DNA of 64,000 nucleotides from an uncultured Mycoplasma sp. (GTDB lineage Bacteria; Bacillota_I; Bacilli_A; Mycoplasmatales; Metamycoplasmataceae), in the NCBI GenBank assembly GCA_947040455.1, contig CAMRBN010000002.1, positions 92,803 through 156,802 on the forward strand. Direction: 5' to 3'. Position 1 is the stretch's first letter; each line of letters opens with the position of its first letter. Below the pieces are notes generated by a model. That model had not been told where the DNA came from, did not search any database, and worked only from the letters and a program-made list of their open reading frames with translations. The position numbers and the translations under genes were made by a program. Positions 26,666 through 43,149 of the stretch are shown piece after piece.

Positions 26666-27624
26666 TGAGTAAATTGATTGCAACAAAAGAAGAAAAATTA
26701 GAAGTTAATGATCAAGAAAGTTATTATCAAATTGATGAAGACAAAATTAAAGATGCTTTGTTATATTTAAAAGGCGAAAAAATTCTTACAACTTTTGAAT
26801 ATAATCAAAAAATAAATTTGTTAAATGCAAGAAAAGAAAATATTGTTAAGCAATCACTATACAATCATGATGAACATAAAATCTTAATTTCTGTTAAAGC
26901 ATTGACAAAACATTATAAAAATAGACCACAACCAGCAGTTGACAATATTTCCTTTAATATTAGAAGAGGAGAATTTCATGTATTCATTGGAGCAAATGGA
27001 GCAGGGAAAACCACTACAATAAAAGCTATTGTTGGCGCTTATGCCAAGTATTCAGGAGAAATTTTGATTGATGGTCACATAAATTCTAGTGTAGCAGCAA
27101 AAAGAAAGATGGGATATGTTCCTGAAATAGCGATATTTCCCAAAGAATTCACGACTAAAAATTATTTGGAATCAATGGCCATAATGTCTGGTCTTTCAAG
27201 AGGAGAAGCTCAAAAATTTACCAAATTAACTTTAGAAAAAACCAATATGATTGATTTGATAAATAAAAAACCAACATCTTTTTCATCTGGTCAAAAGAAA
27301 AAAATTCTTTTAGCACAGGCAATGGTTCATAATCCAGATATTTTGATTATGGATGAACCGGCTGCTAATTTAGATCCATTGGCAAGATTGGAATTATTCA
27401 AAACTTTAGAAAATTATAAAAATGAAGGGAAATCAATTTTTATTTCTTCACATATATTGTCTGAGGTTGGTAAATATGCCGATACAGCAACTATTCTTGA
27501 TGGTGGTAAAATTGTATTTCACGGAAGATTAGATGGGACGCAAAATCTTGATGAATTATATGAAAAGTATGTAGTTTATGGTTCTGTTGACACAAATCAA
27601 TCTAAAAAGCAAAAAAAGAAATAA
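26665..27624 (+). CDS. ABC transporter ATPase with ~75-aa N-terminal extension
   Basis: GANGAGKTTTIKAIVG, SSGQKKKILLAQAM, ILIMDEPAANLDP. Confidence 0.93.
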   Translation: MSKLIATKEEKLEVNDQESYYQIDEDKIKDALLYLKGEKILTTFEYNQKINLLNARKENIVKQSLYNHDEHKILISVKALTKHYKNRPQPAVDNISFNIRRGEFHVFIGANGAGKTTTIKAIVGAYAKYSGEILIDGHINSSVAAKRKMGYVPEIAIFPKEFTTKNYLESMAIMSGLSRGEAQKFTKLTLEKTNMIDLINKKPTSFSSGQKKKILLAQAMVHNPDILIMDEPAANLDPLARLELFKTLENYKNEGKSIFISSHILSEVGKYADTATILDGGKIVFHGRLDGTQNLDELYEKYVVYGSVDTNQSKKQKKK

Positions 27625-27656
27625 AAAAATAACTTTTTTGAATGAGTTATTTTTTT
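27623..27656. terminator. Bidirectional terminator between ABC ATPase and rpsT
   Basis: AAAAAAATAACT-TTTTTGAATG-AGTTATTTTTTT, 12-bp stem. Confidence 0.85.
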
Positions 27657-27662
27657 ATTTTG

Positions 27663-27929
27663 TTAAGCAACTAAAGCTTTTTTAACAAAAGCATCTAGTC
27701 TAGAACATTTTCTTGAACCGTTGTTTTTGTGAAAAACACCTTTTGAAACAGAAGTATTTATTAGTTTGTGTGCTTCTGAAACTAAAGATTTTACTTTAGG
27801 GTCTTTTTCGATAGCTGCTACTTTAGCTTTTTTAATAGCTCCTCTAACACGAGACTTCATTGCTGCATTTGCTACTCTTGCCTTTTCGTTAGTTTTAATT
27901 CTAGTCATTTTTGATTTTATATTTGCCAT
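27663..27929 (-). CDS. rpsT: 30S ribosomal protein S20
   Basis: MANIKSKMTRIKTNEKARVANAAMKSRVRGAIKKA. Confidence 0.96.
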   Translation of the reverse strand: MANIKSKMTRIKTNEKARVANAAMKSRVRGAIKKAKVAAIEKDPKVKSLVSEAHKLINTSVSKGVFHKNNGSRKCSRLDAFVKKALVA

Positions 27930-28022
27930 ATTTGTTTTCTTTCTAATCTAATATTTAATAAGTTAATAAATTATATCAAAATAAATTATTTTTCTATAAA
28001 ATAATTTATATAAGGAGATTAA

Positions 28023-28727
28023 ATGGAATTTGAAGAAATACAATATTTAATCGGAATATCTGTTTCATTATTTTTAATGTTATTATTTTTCTTTTTGGCA
28101 TTATTTTTATATTTAAAGAAAAATAAAGGTAAAGAAAGTTATACTGATAAACTAGGGAAAGATGCAGAAGACAAAGTAAATAAATTGGTTCAAGATTGAG
28201 CAAATAAAAACAATGCTCACTATATCCCTTCATCTATGTTTAAATATAATAAAAATAAGATTTTTGAAGTTGATGGTATTTTAATAACTGCAAGAGCTTT
28301 AATAGTGATAGAAGTAAAAAATATTAATGGAATTATTGAGGGAAAAGGTCTTGAAAAAACATGATTTAAACTTATGGGAAGCAAAAGACATGAAATCAAC
28401 AATCCTATTATTCAAAATGACAAACATATTGAGCATATTTTGGCAATATCTAAACTAAAAGTTCCTATGCTATCTTTAATTGTTTTTGATTCAAGAGCTG
28501 AGGAGTTAAGGTGTTCAGAAATTCCTGCTCATGTTTTAGTTATCAAGATGGAAGATATAGATACATCTTTAAATACAATTAATGACCAATTAATGCCAAA
28601 AATAAACATGAGCGAAATTCAAAAAATCTATTATGCTCTTTTAGAACACAAAACATCTGCTCCAGAAGATTATAAAATGTTAATATCTTTTGGAAAAGAA
28701 TCAAAAAGCAATGATTTTACAATTTAA
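28023..28727 (+). CDS. NERD-domain protein with N-terminal TM helix
   Basis: GKDAEDKVNKLV...VDGILITARALIVIEVKNINGIIEG; single N-terminal hydrophobic segment. Confidence 0.75.
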
Positions 28728-29397
28728 ACATAATGATGAAATCATTGATGTTAATGTTAAAAAAAAATTTATTAAAAACATATATATGAAAATAGATTTA
28801 AATAATAATATTAACATTTCTGCCCCAAACAATTCTACTGATAAATTTATTGAGGATTTTGTTAATTTACATTTAAGCAAATTTTTGGAAATTAGAAAAA
28901 AAAATTCTGCTCAAGAACATATTGATTTAGAAAACAAAACTTTTTATTTATTTGGCAAATTAGAAAATTTTAAAATAATCCAAAAAATAACAACTAAAAA
29001 TGAAGTTATGGAATACTTTGTCTTCCGAGACAAAAAATATAAGATCAACAATAAAAATGTCAAAGATATCATTTATCAAATTTATAAAAAAGAATTATTG
29101 TCTTATTTAATTCATGCTCAATACAAAAAAGAGGAATTAATGAATGTTGAACATCACGCTATTTCAATTAGAATGAAGAAAAGCGCTTGAGCTTCAAATT
29201 TCATTGAACTCAAAAAAATAAATTATAGTACTAGATTAGGTGCTTTTTCTCATGATATTATTGATTATGTTATTGTTCATGAATTATCACATGCAGAATA
29301 CTCTAATCATTCCAAAGACTTTTGGTTGAAAGTAGAAAAATTTGAACCTAAATATAAAGATATTAAAAATAAATTAAAATCTTTTATTTATTTTTAA
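28711..29397 (+). CDS. YgjP/DUF45-type metal-dependent hydrolase
   Basis: VIVHELSHAEYSNHSKDFW, HEXXH with downstream His; starts inside the 3' end of the NERD gene. Confidence 0.8.
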
Positions 29398-29424
29398 ATA
29401 TTATCTTTATAATTTAAATTAATT

Positions 29425-30381
<957 letters not shown>

Positions 30382-30421
30382 ATTTTATATCTTAAAAAGA
30401 AAAATAGAGAGGAAATTAAAG

Positions 30422-32569
30422 ATGTTATTTTCAGAAAATAAATTAAGAGAACTAGCTTCTCTTGGCAAGAATATTACTACAAAAGAAATCGTTAATGCCA
30501 TTAATAGTATTGGTTTTGAGGTAGAATCTTGTGAAAAATTAAGTGATGTTCAAGGAATAAAATTTGGTCATGTTTTAAAAGTGTATAAAAACATTAATAG
30601 CGATAATTTGAATGTGTGTGAAATTCAGTTTGAAGATAAGGACAGAATTATTCAAACTACAGCAAATAATGTTAAGGCAGGGGATTATTTAATGGCATTT
30701 ATTCCTGGTGCTTCAATTAACGGAGTTACTTTTGGTGAAAAAGAAATGAAGGGTATTGTTTCTGAAGGAATGCTCGTTGCTCTTGATGAATTAGGATTTA
30801 GTGAAAAATTAATGAGAAAAGAATGAAACGACGGCATTTTTATTTTAGATAAAATTTCATTAAACAAATGTCCAATTCAAGAATTGGGTCTTGATGACAA
30901 CATAATTGATGTTTCTATTTTGACAAATAGATCTGATGCTAACTCTTATATTGTTATGTCTTTGGAATTATCTGCATATTTTCAAACAAAAGCATATAAA
31001 TTGCCTGAAAATAAATCAAAAACAAAAACAAAATCAAATATTAAAATGAATTCCTCAAATGATAATTATATATCTGGAATTGAAGCAAATGTTGATGGTT
31101 TTAAATTAGAATTAAAAGACTTGATTTTGTTATTAAAATCAAATATTAGGTCAGAAAACGACGTTCAAGATATTTCTTCTTTAATATTAATTATGGCAGG
31201 AGTTTCATCAAGACTTTATGATGCAAAAAAAATTATTGGTGATGTTGATTTAAAAATAGAAAAAAATATTGTTTTTGATGATTTGAAAATTAAAGAAGCT
31301 TTAGTGATTAAAGATCAAAAAAATATTTTATCTATTGCAGGTATTGTTGAATCATCAGCGGCAAAATATCAAAATGGTAATAGTGTCGTTTTATTTGAAT
31401 TTGCTTCTTTTGACCCTAAAGAAGTTAGAAACTCTACAAAAATCATGAAAATGACTAATAATTCTTCAATTAATTCTTCAAAAGCAGTTTCCCACGGTTC
31501 AATTGAATTCGCTGTTAATTTTTTAGCAACCAAACTTCCATCTTCAAACCACATTAATAAATTTGTAAATTCTGAAAAAAGTATTCCTTTTTCAATAGAG
31601 CAATTAAATAAATATGCAGGATTTAACATTGAGGATTCACCAAAATATACAAAATGTTTGAAATCATTAGAGATTTTAGGTTTTAAAATAAAAGATAAAA
31701 AAATATTTATTCCTTCATATAGACATGACATTGAGGTCATGCAAGATATTGTTGAGGAAGTATTTCGTTTTTATGGATTGAACAACTTTAGTGATTCACA
31801 ACCATTCACTAAATTTAATAATCATTCTTCCTTAACTAAGGTTAGAGATTTTTCTCATATAACTTCAAATATTGGATATACACAATTTTGAACATATACT
31901 TTAGTAAATAAAGAAAAAAATGAATTTAATCCATTTTCTTTTAATGATAAAATAAATTTGCTTACTTATACTTCTGAAGAACATAATTCTATTAGAAATT
32001 CAATAGCGCCATCTCTTGAGGAAAATTATAATTATAATCTTAAGAGAAAAATAAGTGGTATAAACTTCTTCGATACAGGAATGATAAATAACAAAAAAGC
32101 TTTATGTATTGCTTCTGACAACAAAACATACTCACAAATGAAGAATGATATTTTTAAAATATATGGTAAAGAATTGGAAATTAAAGCTTTAAAGTTGGAT
32201 TTTCTACATCCTAATTATAATGCTGGATTATTTGATGATTCAATCCAGGTAGGTTGAATTGGGAAAATACACCCTAAAAATACAAAAAATAACATTATTT
32301 TTGCGGAAATTTTAACAGAAAAAAGCATTAAGCAAATTTATGAATTTTCAGAATATGATAATTCACCTTTGAAAGAAAGAGATATTACTATTCCTTTAAA
32401 GAAAAATGAATCCATAAATAAAGCGATAATTGAATTCAAAAAAATTAGTGGTATCTTTGAAATCAAAAAAATTGATAGTTTTATTAAAGAAGATATTAAT
32501 TATGTAACTTTTAAAATTAAAATGAATGATGCTTCTTTGTTAGAATTTGATAAGAAATTCAATATTTAA
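30422..32569 (+). CDS. pheT: Phenylalanyl-tRNA synthetase beta subunit
   Basis: Follows pheS; B1-domain N-terminus and tRNA-binding-like region IKFGHVLKVYKNINSDNLNVCEI; one frame with TGA=Trp. Confidence 0.95.
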
Positions 32570-32583
32570 AATATAATTATTTT

Positions 32584-32988
32584 ATGAAAAACCTTACATT
32601 TGCTTCAATCGAATCAATTACCGGAGGAATGTTTGCTTCAGAAATAGTGACCATTCCTGGTGCTAGCAATTTTTTTAAGGGTTCTTTAGTTACATACACT
32701 AATGAAATAAAGGAAAAATTAGGTATTGATACTTCTCGTGGTGTTATCAATTCTAAAGTTGCTCAAGAAATGGCGTTAAAAGGACAAGAATACTTCAATG
32801 TTGATTATTGCTTTTCTTTTACGGGAAATGCAGGACCACTTGCGATGGAGCAAAAAAAAGTAGGACTTGTATTTATTGCACTTAATGAGAAAGTGTATGA
32901 ATTGAATTTTAAAGGAAACAGAGAAGAAATAAGAAGACAATGTGTAAATTTTGCTTTAGAATTATTGATGAAATTACAAAAATCATAG
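32584..32988 (+). CDS. CinA C-terminal-like protein (nicotinamide-nucleotide amidase family)
   Basis: FASIESITGGMFASEIVTIPGASNFFKGSLVTYTNEIKEKLG; next to recA. Confidence 0.9.
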   Translation: MKNLTFASIESITGGMFASEIVTIPGASNFFKGSLVTYTNEIKEKLGIDTSRGVINSKVAQEMALKGQEYFNVDYCFSFTGNAGPLAMEQKKVGLVFIALNEKVYELNFKGNREEIRRQCVNFALELLMKLQKS

Positions 32989-33057
32989 TATTTTTTTCAT
33001 ATTTTTATATTTTAATTACAAAAATGAATAATAAAACATTATATATTGGGGTGCAAA

Positions 33058-34119
33058 ATGGAAAAAGGTCAAAAAAACAAAACAACAACCTCAATAAAAT
33101 TAAATAAAATTGATAAAAATGAACAAGTTATTAATAAATCAGATAGAGATCTTCAAATTAAAAATGCTATTCAAGTTATTGAGAAAAAATTTGGTAAAGA
33201 GTCTATTATGTTGTTAGGTTCAAAGCAAAACATAGATGCTGAAGTATTTTCTTCTGGTTCCATAGCTGTTGATTATATTACTGGAGTGGGCGGTTATCCG
33301 AAAGGAAGAGTAATTGAAATATATGGACCGGAATCTTCAGGCAAAACAACCCTTGCTCTACATGCCATTGCAGAAATACAGAAATTAAATGGAACAGCTG
33401 CTTTTATTGATGCGGAACATTCAATTGATCCAAAATATGCTAAAAACTTAGGTGTAGATATTGATAATTTAATTTTATCTCAACCTGACTCCGGAGAACA
33501 AGCTTTGGAAATTGTGGATATTTTGGCGAAAAGTGGTCATATTGATTTGATAGTTGTTGATTCGGTAGCGGCTTTAGTTCCAGAGGTTGAGTTAAATGGG
33601 GAGATGAGAGATCAAACAATTGGTGCTCAAGCAAGACTTATGTCAAAGGCCTTAAGAAAAATAACCGGTTCTCTTAGTAAAAATAAAACAACCATCATTT
33701 TTATCAATCAAATTCGAGAAAAAGTGGGAATAATTTTTGGCTCTCCAGAAATTACACCAGGTGGCAGAGCTTTAAAATTTTATTCAACACTAAGGATGGA
33801 AGTGAGGAGAGTGTCATCAATAGGATTTGGTAATGAAATTAGCGGTAATGTTGTGAAAATAAAGATAGTTAAGAACAAATTGGCACCGCCCTTTAAAAGT
33901 GCAAATACAGAAATTATTTTCTCCAAAGGCATTTCTAAGCACTCTGAAATTGTTGATCTTGCAGAAACTTACAATATTTTAGAAAAAAAAGGTTCTTGAT
34001 TCAGTTTTGAAGGTCAAAATTTAGCTCAAGGAAAGATTAATATGAGATTATTATTGGAAAATGATGATATTTTATATAAAACAATTTCAGAAAAAGTACA
34101 AGAAAAACTAAAACAATAA
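33058..34119 (+). CDS. recA: Recombinase RecA
   Basis: [70 protein letters not shown]. Confidence 0.98.
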
Positions 34120-34126
34120 GTATAAT

Positions 34127-34921
34127 ATGTTTATGAAAAGTTTAAAAATTCTATTTATAGGTGACATATTTGGTAATCCTGGGATCGAAAAAGTTGAAGC
34201 AGAGCTCTCAAATTTAAAAGCGAAATATAAAATAGATTTTGTTATTGCTCAATCAGAAAATGTTTCTGGAAGAAAAGGTTTTTCAAAAAAAGATTATGAT
34301 AGATTAACTGCAATTGGTGTAAATGCTTTTACTCTTGGAAATCATGTTTGAGCAAAAAAAGACATTTTAGATATTATTGATAATAAAAATATAATTAGAC
34401 CCCTTAACATTGCATCACATTATCCAGGTAATGGGAGTAATGTTTTCAATATTGATGGAAAAACACTTAGAGTCACTTCTTTAATGGGTATTACTTTTAA
34501 TAAATTGCTTTCTCCATGAAAGGAAGAATATGCCAATTCTTTTTTTGATTCAATAGATAAATTAATTGAAATAGATGAATCAGATTTCCATTTTATTGAC
34601 TTTCATGCCGAAACAACTTCAGAAAAAAATGTTTTAGCAGTTTATTTGGATGGAAAAGTTGATGCTTTAATAGGTACACACACACACGTTCAAACTAATG
34701 ATGCAAAAATTTTTGAAAAAAATTTAGCATTTGTTAGTGATGCAGGAATGACAGGTCCTTCTAATTGCGCTATTGGAGCAAATTTTAAAGAAGTATATGA
34801 AAAAATGAGATTCGATTCATTCTCTAAATTTAAAGTATCAAATAATATTTCACAATTTAATGGTGTATTAGTGGAATTAAATAAGAAAAAAAGCTCAATT
34901 AAGCTAATTAATTTCATTTAA
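34127..34921 (+). CDS. YmdB-family metallophosphoesterase
   Basis: KILFIGDIFGNPGIEKVE; AFTLGNHVWAKKDI; IDFHAETTSEK; IGTHTHVQTND. Confidence 0.93.
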
Positions 34922-35134
34922 AATTAATTACTTTTAATAAAAAATACATTTTTTTCAAACATTTCCTAAATATTTATATATACTATTAATTGCACTCAAT
35001 TTGCAAACTAATCTAATTAAGTTTATGTTGTTTCGAATGGTGCCAAAAATTTATTTTAAAATATTTTTAATTTTCATTAATTTAATGCTATTATTAAAAG
35101 GCATTATTAAAATAAATGTGATTTATTATTCTTA

Positions 35135-35160
35135 TATAATGAATCTGTAGTTCTTTGAAA
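35135..35160 (+). promoter_or_regulatory. rrn promoter -10 and boxA-like leader element
   Basis: TATAAT at 35135-35140, then GTTCTTTGAAAACTG matching Bacillota rRNA boxA-like leader; repeated at 36907. Confidence 0.6.
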
Positions 35161-35189
35161 ACTGGATATAAGAAACCATATCTGTCAAT

Positions 35190-36710
<1,521 letters not shown>

Positions 36711-36852
36711 ACGGAGTACAAAAACTTTTTATTTTAAAATAAAAAGAAAACATCTTTTGGCTTAAAAAATCCTAGTAACACAATATTTTATTAAATAGTT
36801 ACATAGGTCAGTTATGGGAATGTCGCCAAAACATTCATCTTATATTCAGTTT

Positions 36853-36871
36853 TGAGAGTGCTACACTCTCA
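36853..36871 (+). other. Short perfect hairpin in 16S-23S spacer
   Basis: TGAGAGTG-CTA-CACTCTCA. Confidence 0.6.
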
Positions 36872-37069
36872 TGAATTATATATACTTAAAATATATGTAA
36901 TTCTATAGTTCTTTGAAAACTGAATAGTAATTCAACGCACAATATAGAGTCATTTTTAAAAATGGTGATAATTGATGCCGAGTCAATGGAGGATTCTATT
37001 TATAGAATTCTCTGTGAGAAAATAATCAAATTAGAATACAATAATCAACAATAGGCAAAATATAGTTTT

Positions 37070-39960
<2,891 letters not shown>

Positions 39961-40128
39961 AATTTCTTAACTTAAATTAACGTATTTTAGTAAGATTATT
40001 ATTTCTTTAAAGCAAATTACTATTCAGTTTTGAGAGAAACTATGAAAATAAATTATAAATAAATGATTTAATTATTATTTATTTATTTTTTTATATATAA
40101 TTTTATTTAATAATGAATAATAGTATAT

Positions 40129-40452
40129 ATGAAGAAAATAAAATTAAAAAGACCAATAACATTTAAGTCTATATGTAATAATTTGTTTAAATTTCTTAAA
40201 ATAACTTTATTTCAATACCTATTATTGGTTTCATATGCTTCGTTGTTCGTATTCCCAATTTTATTTATTGAAGATAGGTGAAGTGATTTTTATTTATACT
40301 TGATGATATTTGTTTTTATATTCCCATTAATACAATCTTTTTTGTATATGCATTATCTTGGAACAGGATCATTGTATTCAAGATTTTTTGTTTGATTAGG
40401 AACAGGTGTATTTTTTTTAGTGATACCAATTTTTGTTGTGATAGCGTTTTAA
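40129..40452 (+). CDS. Small membrane protein, ~3 TM helices, 107 aa, unknown function
   Basis: Open only with TGA=Trp (two TGA): MKKIKLKRPITFKSICNNLFKFLKITLFQYLLLVSYASLFVFPILFIEDRWSDFYLYLMIFVFIFPLIQSFLYMHYLGTGSLYSRFFVWLGTGVFFLVIPIFVVIAF. Confidence 0.6.
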
Positions 40453-40586
40453 TAATAAAAATATAATTTTCTAACAATTTTGTTTTTTTTATATATAATT
40501 AAAAAGCAACTATGACTTAGAAATATAAGGTTCTTGATACTCGGAGATAAGTTGTCAACCGATTATTATGTATTTATATGGAGTCT

Positions 40587-40600
40587 TGTTCAAAAGAACA
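40587..40600 (+). promoter_or_regulatory. Small hairpin just before rpsJ Shine-Dalgarno
   Basis: TGTTC-AAAA-GAACA followed by AAAGGAGA and ATG. Confidence 0.4.
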
Positions 40601-40614
40601 CAAAGGAGACAACA

Positions 40615-40920
40615 ATGGATAAAATTAACATAAAACTTACTGCTTATGAAGCTAAAATATTAGACGAATCTGCAATAAAGATATTACAAATTATCAAACA
40701 AGCAAATGGAGAATTTAGAGGACCAGTTCCTCTACCTACAAAGAGAGAAATTTTCACAATATTACGTTCGGTACATATTAACAAAAAATCACGTGAGCAA
40801 TTCGAAAGAAGAACACACAAGAGATTAATTGTTCTTATTAAGCCTTCAAAAGAATTGATGGAAAAACTTAAACGTGTAGAATTATCTGCAGGAGTGAATA
40901 TTGAAATTGTTTCAAGTTAA
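40615..40920 (+). CDS. rpsJ: 30S ribosomal protein S10
   Basis: INIKLTAYEAKILDESAIKILQIIKQANGEFRGPVPLPTKREIFTILRSVHINKKSREQFERRTHKRLI. Confidence 0.98.
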   Translation: MDKINIKLTAYEAKILDESAIKILQIIKQANGEFRGPVPLPTKREIFTILRSVHINKKSREQFERRTHKRLIVLIKPSKELMEKLKRVELSAGVNIEIVSS

Positions 40921-40982
40921 ACAATTCATAAAAATAAAAAATTATTACTAAAATTAAACATAGAAAATAGAAAGAGGAATAT

Positions 40983-41804
40983 ATGAAAGGAATCTTAGGT
41001 AAAAAAATTGGAATGACACAGATTTATTCAAATCATGGTCAATCAATTCCAGTTACAGTTATTGAAATAAGTCAAAACATTGTAACTAGAGTATTAACTA
41101 AAGAATCAGATGGTTATAATGCTATTCAAATTTCTTCAATTGAGAAAAAAGAATCGCGTTCAAATAAACCAATGATTGGACATTTCAAAAAAGCAAATAC
41201 AACACCTAAGCGCTTCGTTAAGGAAATTCGTGAGATGGACGGATTTGAATTGGGGGATGAAGTTAAGGCTTCAATCTTCAGTTCAGGAGAACTTGTAGAT
41301 GTTACAGGTATATCAAAAGGAAAAGGTTTTTCCGGAGCTATTAAAAGACACAATCAAAAGATTGGACCTAAATCACATGGTGGTGGTGGTGGTTCTAAAC
41401 CAGTTCGTCAAACAGGTTCGCTTGGAGATATTTCAGGGAACAAAGTTGTTAAGGGTATGACTATGCCTGGACACATGGGTAACGTTCAAAGAACCGTACA
41501 AAATTTAGTTGTTGTAAATATTAATGTTGAAGACAACTATATCTTGGTTAAAGGTTCAATACCTGGTCCCAACAAAGGGTTTGTCATTATTAAACAAGCT
41601 GTTAAGCAATTGCCAAACAAAGCAGAAATTGAATTAGTTAATTTAAAAGAAGAAGCTATTAAAAATTCTCTTATAGAAAAAGCAAAACACTTAGGAGCGG
41701 AAATTAATTCTGATATGTCTGTTGATGCTATGAATGAAATTATTTCACAAGCTGAAGAAGTTAAAAATAAAGCTTTAGAAGATAAAAAAGAAGAGGTGAA
41801 ATAA
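40983..41804 (+). CDS. rplC: 50S ribosomal protein L3
   Basis: [47 protein letters not shown]. Confidence 0.97.
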   Translation: MKGILGKKIGMTQIYSNHGQSIPVTVIEISQNIVTRVLTKESDGYNAIQISSIEKKESRSNKPMIGHFKKANTTPKRFVKEIREMDGFELGDEVKASIFSSGELVDVTGISKGKGFSGAIKRHNQKIGPKSHGGGGGSKPVRQTGSLGDISGNKVVKGMTMPGHMGNVQRTVQNLVVVNINVEDNYILVKGSIPGPNKGFVIIKQAVKQLPNKAEIELVNLKEEAIKNSLIEKAKHLGAEINSDMSVDAMNEIISQAEEVKNKALEDKKEEVK

Positions 41805-42559
41805 TGGAAAAAGTTACTAAAAAAACAACACCTATTACTAAACCTGTAAAATCTACAACTCCAAAAGTAAAAGTGGAAAAAACAAAACCTATTAAATCTA
41901 CAGAGGTTACAACTAAAAAACTTTCTTCAAAGGAAAGAACTTTAAAAGCTAAAGCGGAATTAAAACCACTTAACAATAAAGTAGCACTAGCTAAAGAAGT
42001 TTTTGAAATTGAGAATGTTAATAATCAAGCTATGTTTGATACCATTCTTTCTGAAAGAGGTTCAAGACGTCAAGGTACTCACGCTGTTAAAACAAGAGCT
42101 ACAGTATCTGGGACAGGTAAAAAACCTTGAAAACAAAAAGGTACAGGTAAAGCTAGAGCTGGAACATTGCGTTCTCCTGTATTTGTTGGTGGGGGTAGAG
42201 CATTTGGTCCTCAAGTTGAAAGAAATTACAACACCAAAGTAAATAAAAAAGTTAAGCGTTTGGCTTATCTATCAGCATTAACATTATTAAATAAAGAAAA
42301 CTTAATCTTGGTGACAGATGATATTAAATTAGAAAAACCAAAAACAAGTGAATTAATTAAGCAATTAAATAACTTGAATTTATTAGAAAGAAAACACATC
42401 TTATTGGTTACTAGTGATGAAAATATTTTTAAATCAGCTAGCAATACAAAAGTTGTAACTATTAAGGTTAATTCTCTTTCAGTTGAATCTTTACTATGAA
42501 CTGATGCACTTGTTATTAATAAAAAAGATCTTGCTATTTTAGAAGGGATGATGAAATAA
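41804..42559 (+). CDS. rplD: 50S ribosomal protein L4
   Basis: [52 protein letters not shown]; Lys/Thr-rich N-terminal extension. Confidence 0.97.
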
Positions 42560-42999
42560 TGAATATTAATGAAATAATCAAATATCCTATTCTTACCGAG
42601 AAAACTTATCAACAAATGGAAGGAAATGTTTATACATTTGCTGTAGATAAAAGAGCTTCTAAGACAGAAATCAAAAAAGCAATTCAATTTATTTTTGAAG
42701 TAAAAATAGATAAAATAAATGTTTTTAATGTTCCTAAGAAAGCTAAAAAAGTTGGGAAATACAGTGGTTTTAGTAAATCATACAAAAAAGCAATTGTTAC
42801 ATTGAATAAAGATTCTGCATCAATAAACATATTCCCTGAAGAAGGAATTGCAAAAGATGAAGAATTAAAAAAACCTAAAAAAGATTTAGAGAAACTAAAA
42901 GCAATTTCAGATGCTGAGAAAAAAATTGCTGAAAAAATTGCAAAGTCTAAAACAAAAAAAATAGATGAACCTAAAGTAGAGAAAAATACTAAAGAATAA
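42559..42999 (+). CDS. rplW: 50S ribosomal protein L23
   Basis: EIIKYPILTEKTYQQMEGNVYTFAVDKRASKTEIKKAIQFIFEVKIDKINVFNVPKKAK; Lys-rich C-terminal extension. Confidence 0.96.
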   Translation: MNINEIIKYPILTEKTYQQMEGNVYTFAVDKRASKTEIKKAIQFIFEVKIDKINVFNVPKKAKKVGKYSGFSKSYKKAIVTLNKDSASINIFPEEGIAKDEELKKPKKDLEKLKAISDAEKKIAEKIAKSKTKKIDEPKVEKNTKE

Positions 43000-43010
43000 T
43001 CTAGAAAAAA

Positions 43011-43038
43011 GGTTTTACTTATAATCGTAAGTAAAACC
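43011..43038 (+). promoter_or_regulatory. Perfect hairpin between rplW and rplB
   Basis: GGTTTTACTTA-TAATCG-TAAGTAAAACC, 11-bp stem, no following U tract. Confidence 0.6.
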
Positions 43039-43107
43039 AACACCTAAAATAAAACAATTAATTTGTTTGAACAAAAAAGTTGAAATATCACAACATTAAA
43101 AAATAAA

Positions 43108-43134
43108 GCTTAAAAGAAAAAACTATTTTTAAGC
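43108..43134 (+). promoter_or_regulatory. Hairpin immediately before the rplB Shine-Dalgarno
   Basis: GCTTAAAA-GAAAAAACTAT-TTTTAAGC then AAAGGGAG SD. Confidence 0.5.
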
Positions 43135-43149
43135 AAAGGGAGAAAATTT

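Noticed and set aside
34990-35056. tRNA-like string GTTTCGAATGGTGCCA upstream of 16S
   Set aside because: Flanks of the TTCGAA core (TGTTG / TGGTG) do not form a T-stem and no acceptor or anticodon stem is possible.
42265-43043. Minus-strand ORFs of 119-140 aa opposite rplD/rplW
   Set aside because: Antisense to confidently assigned ribosomal protein genes; composition mirrors Lys-rich tails read backwards.
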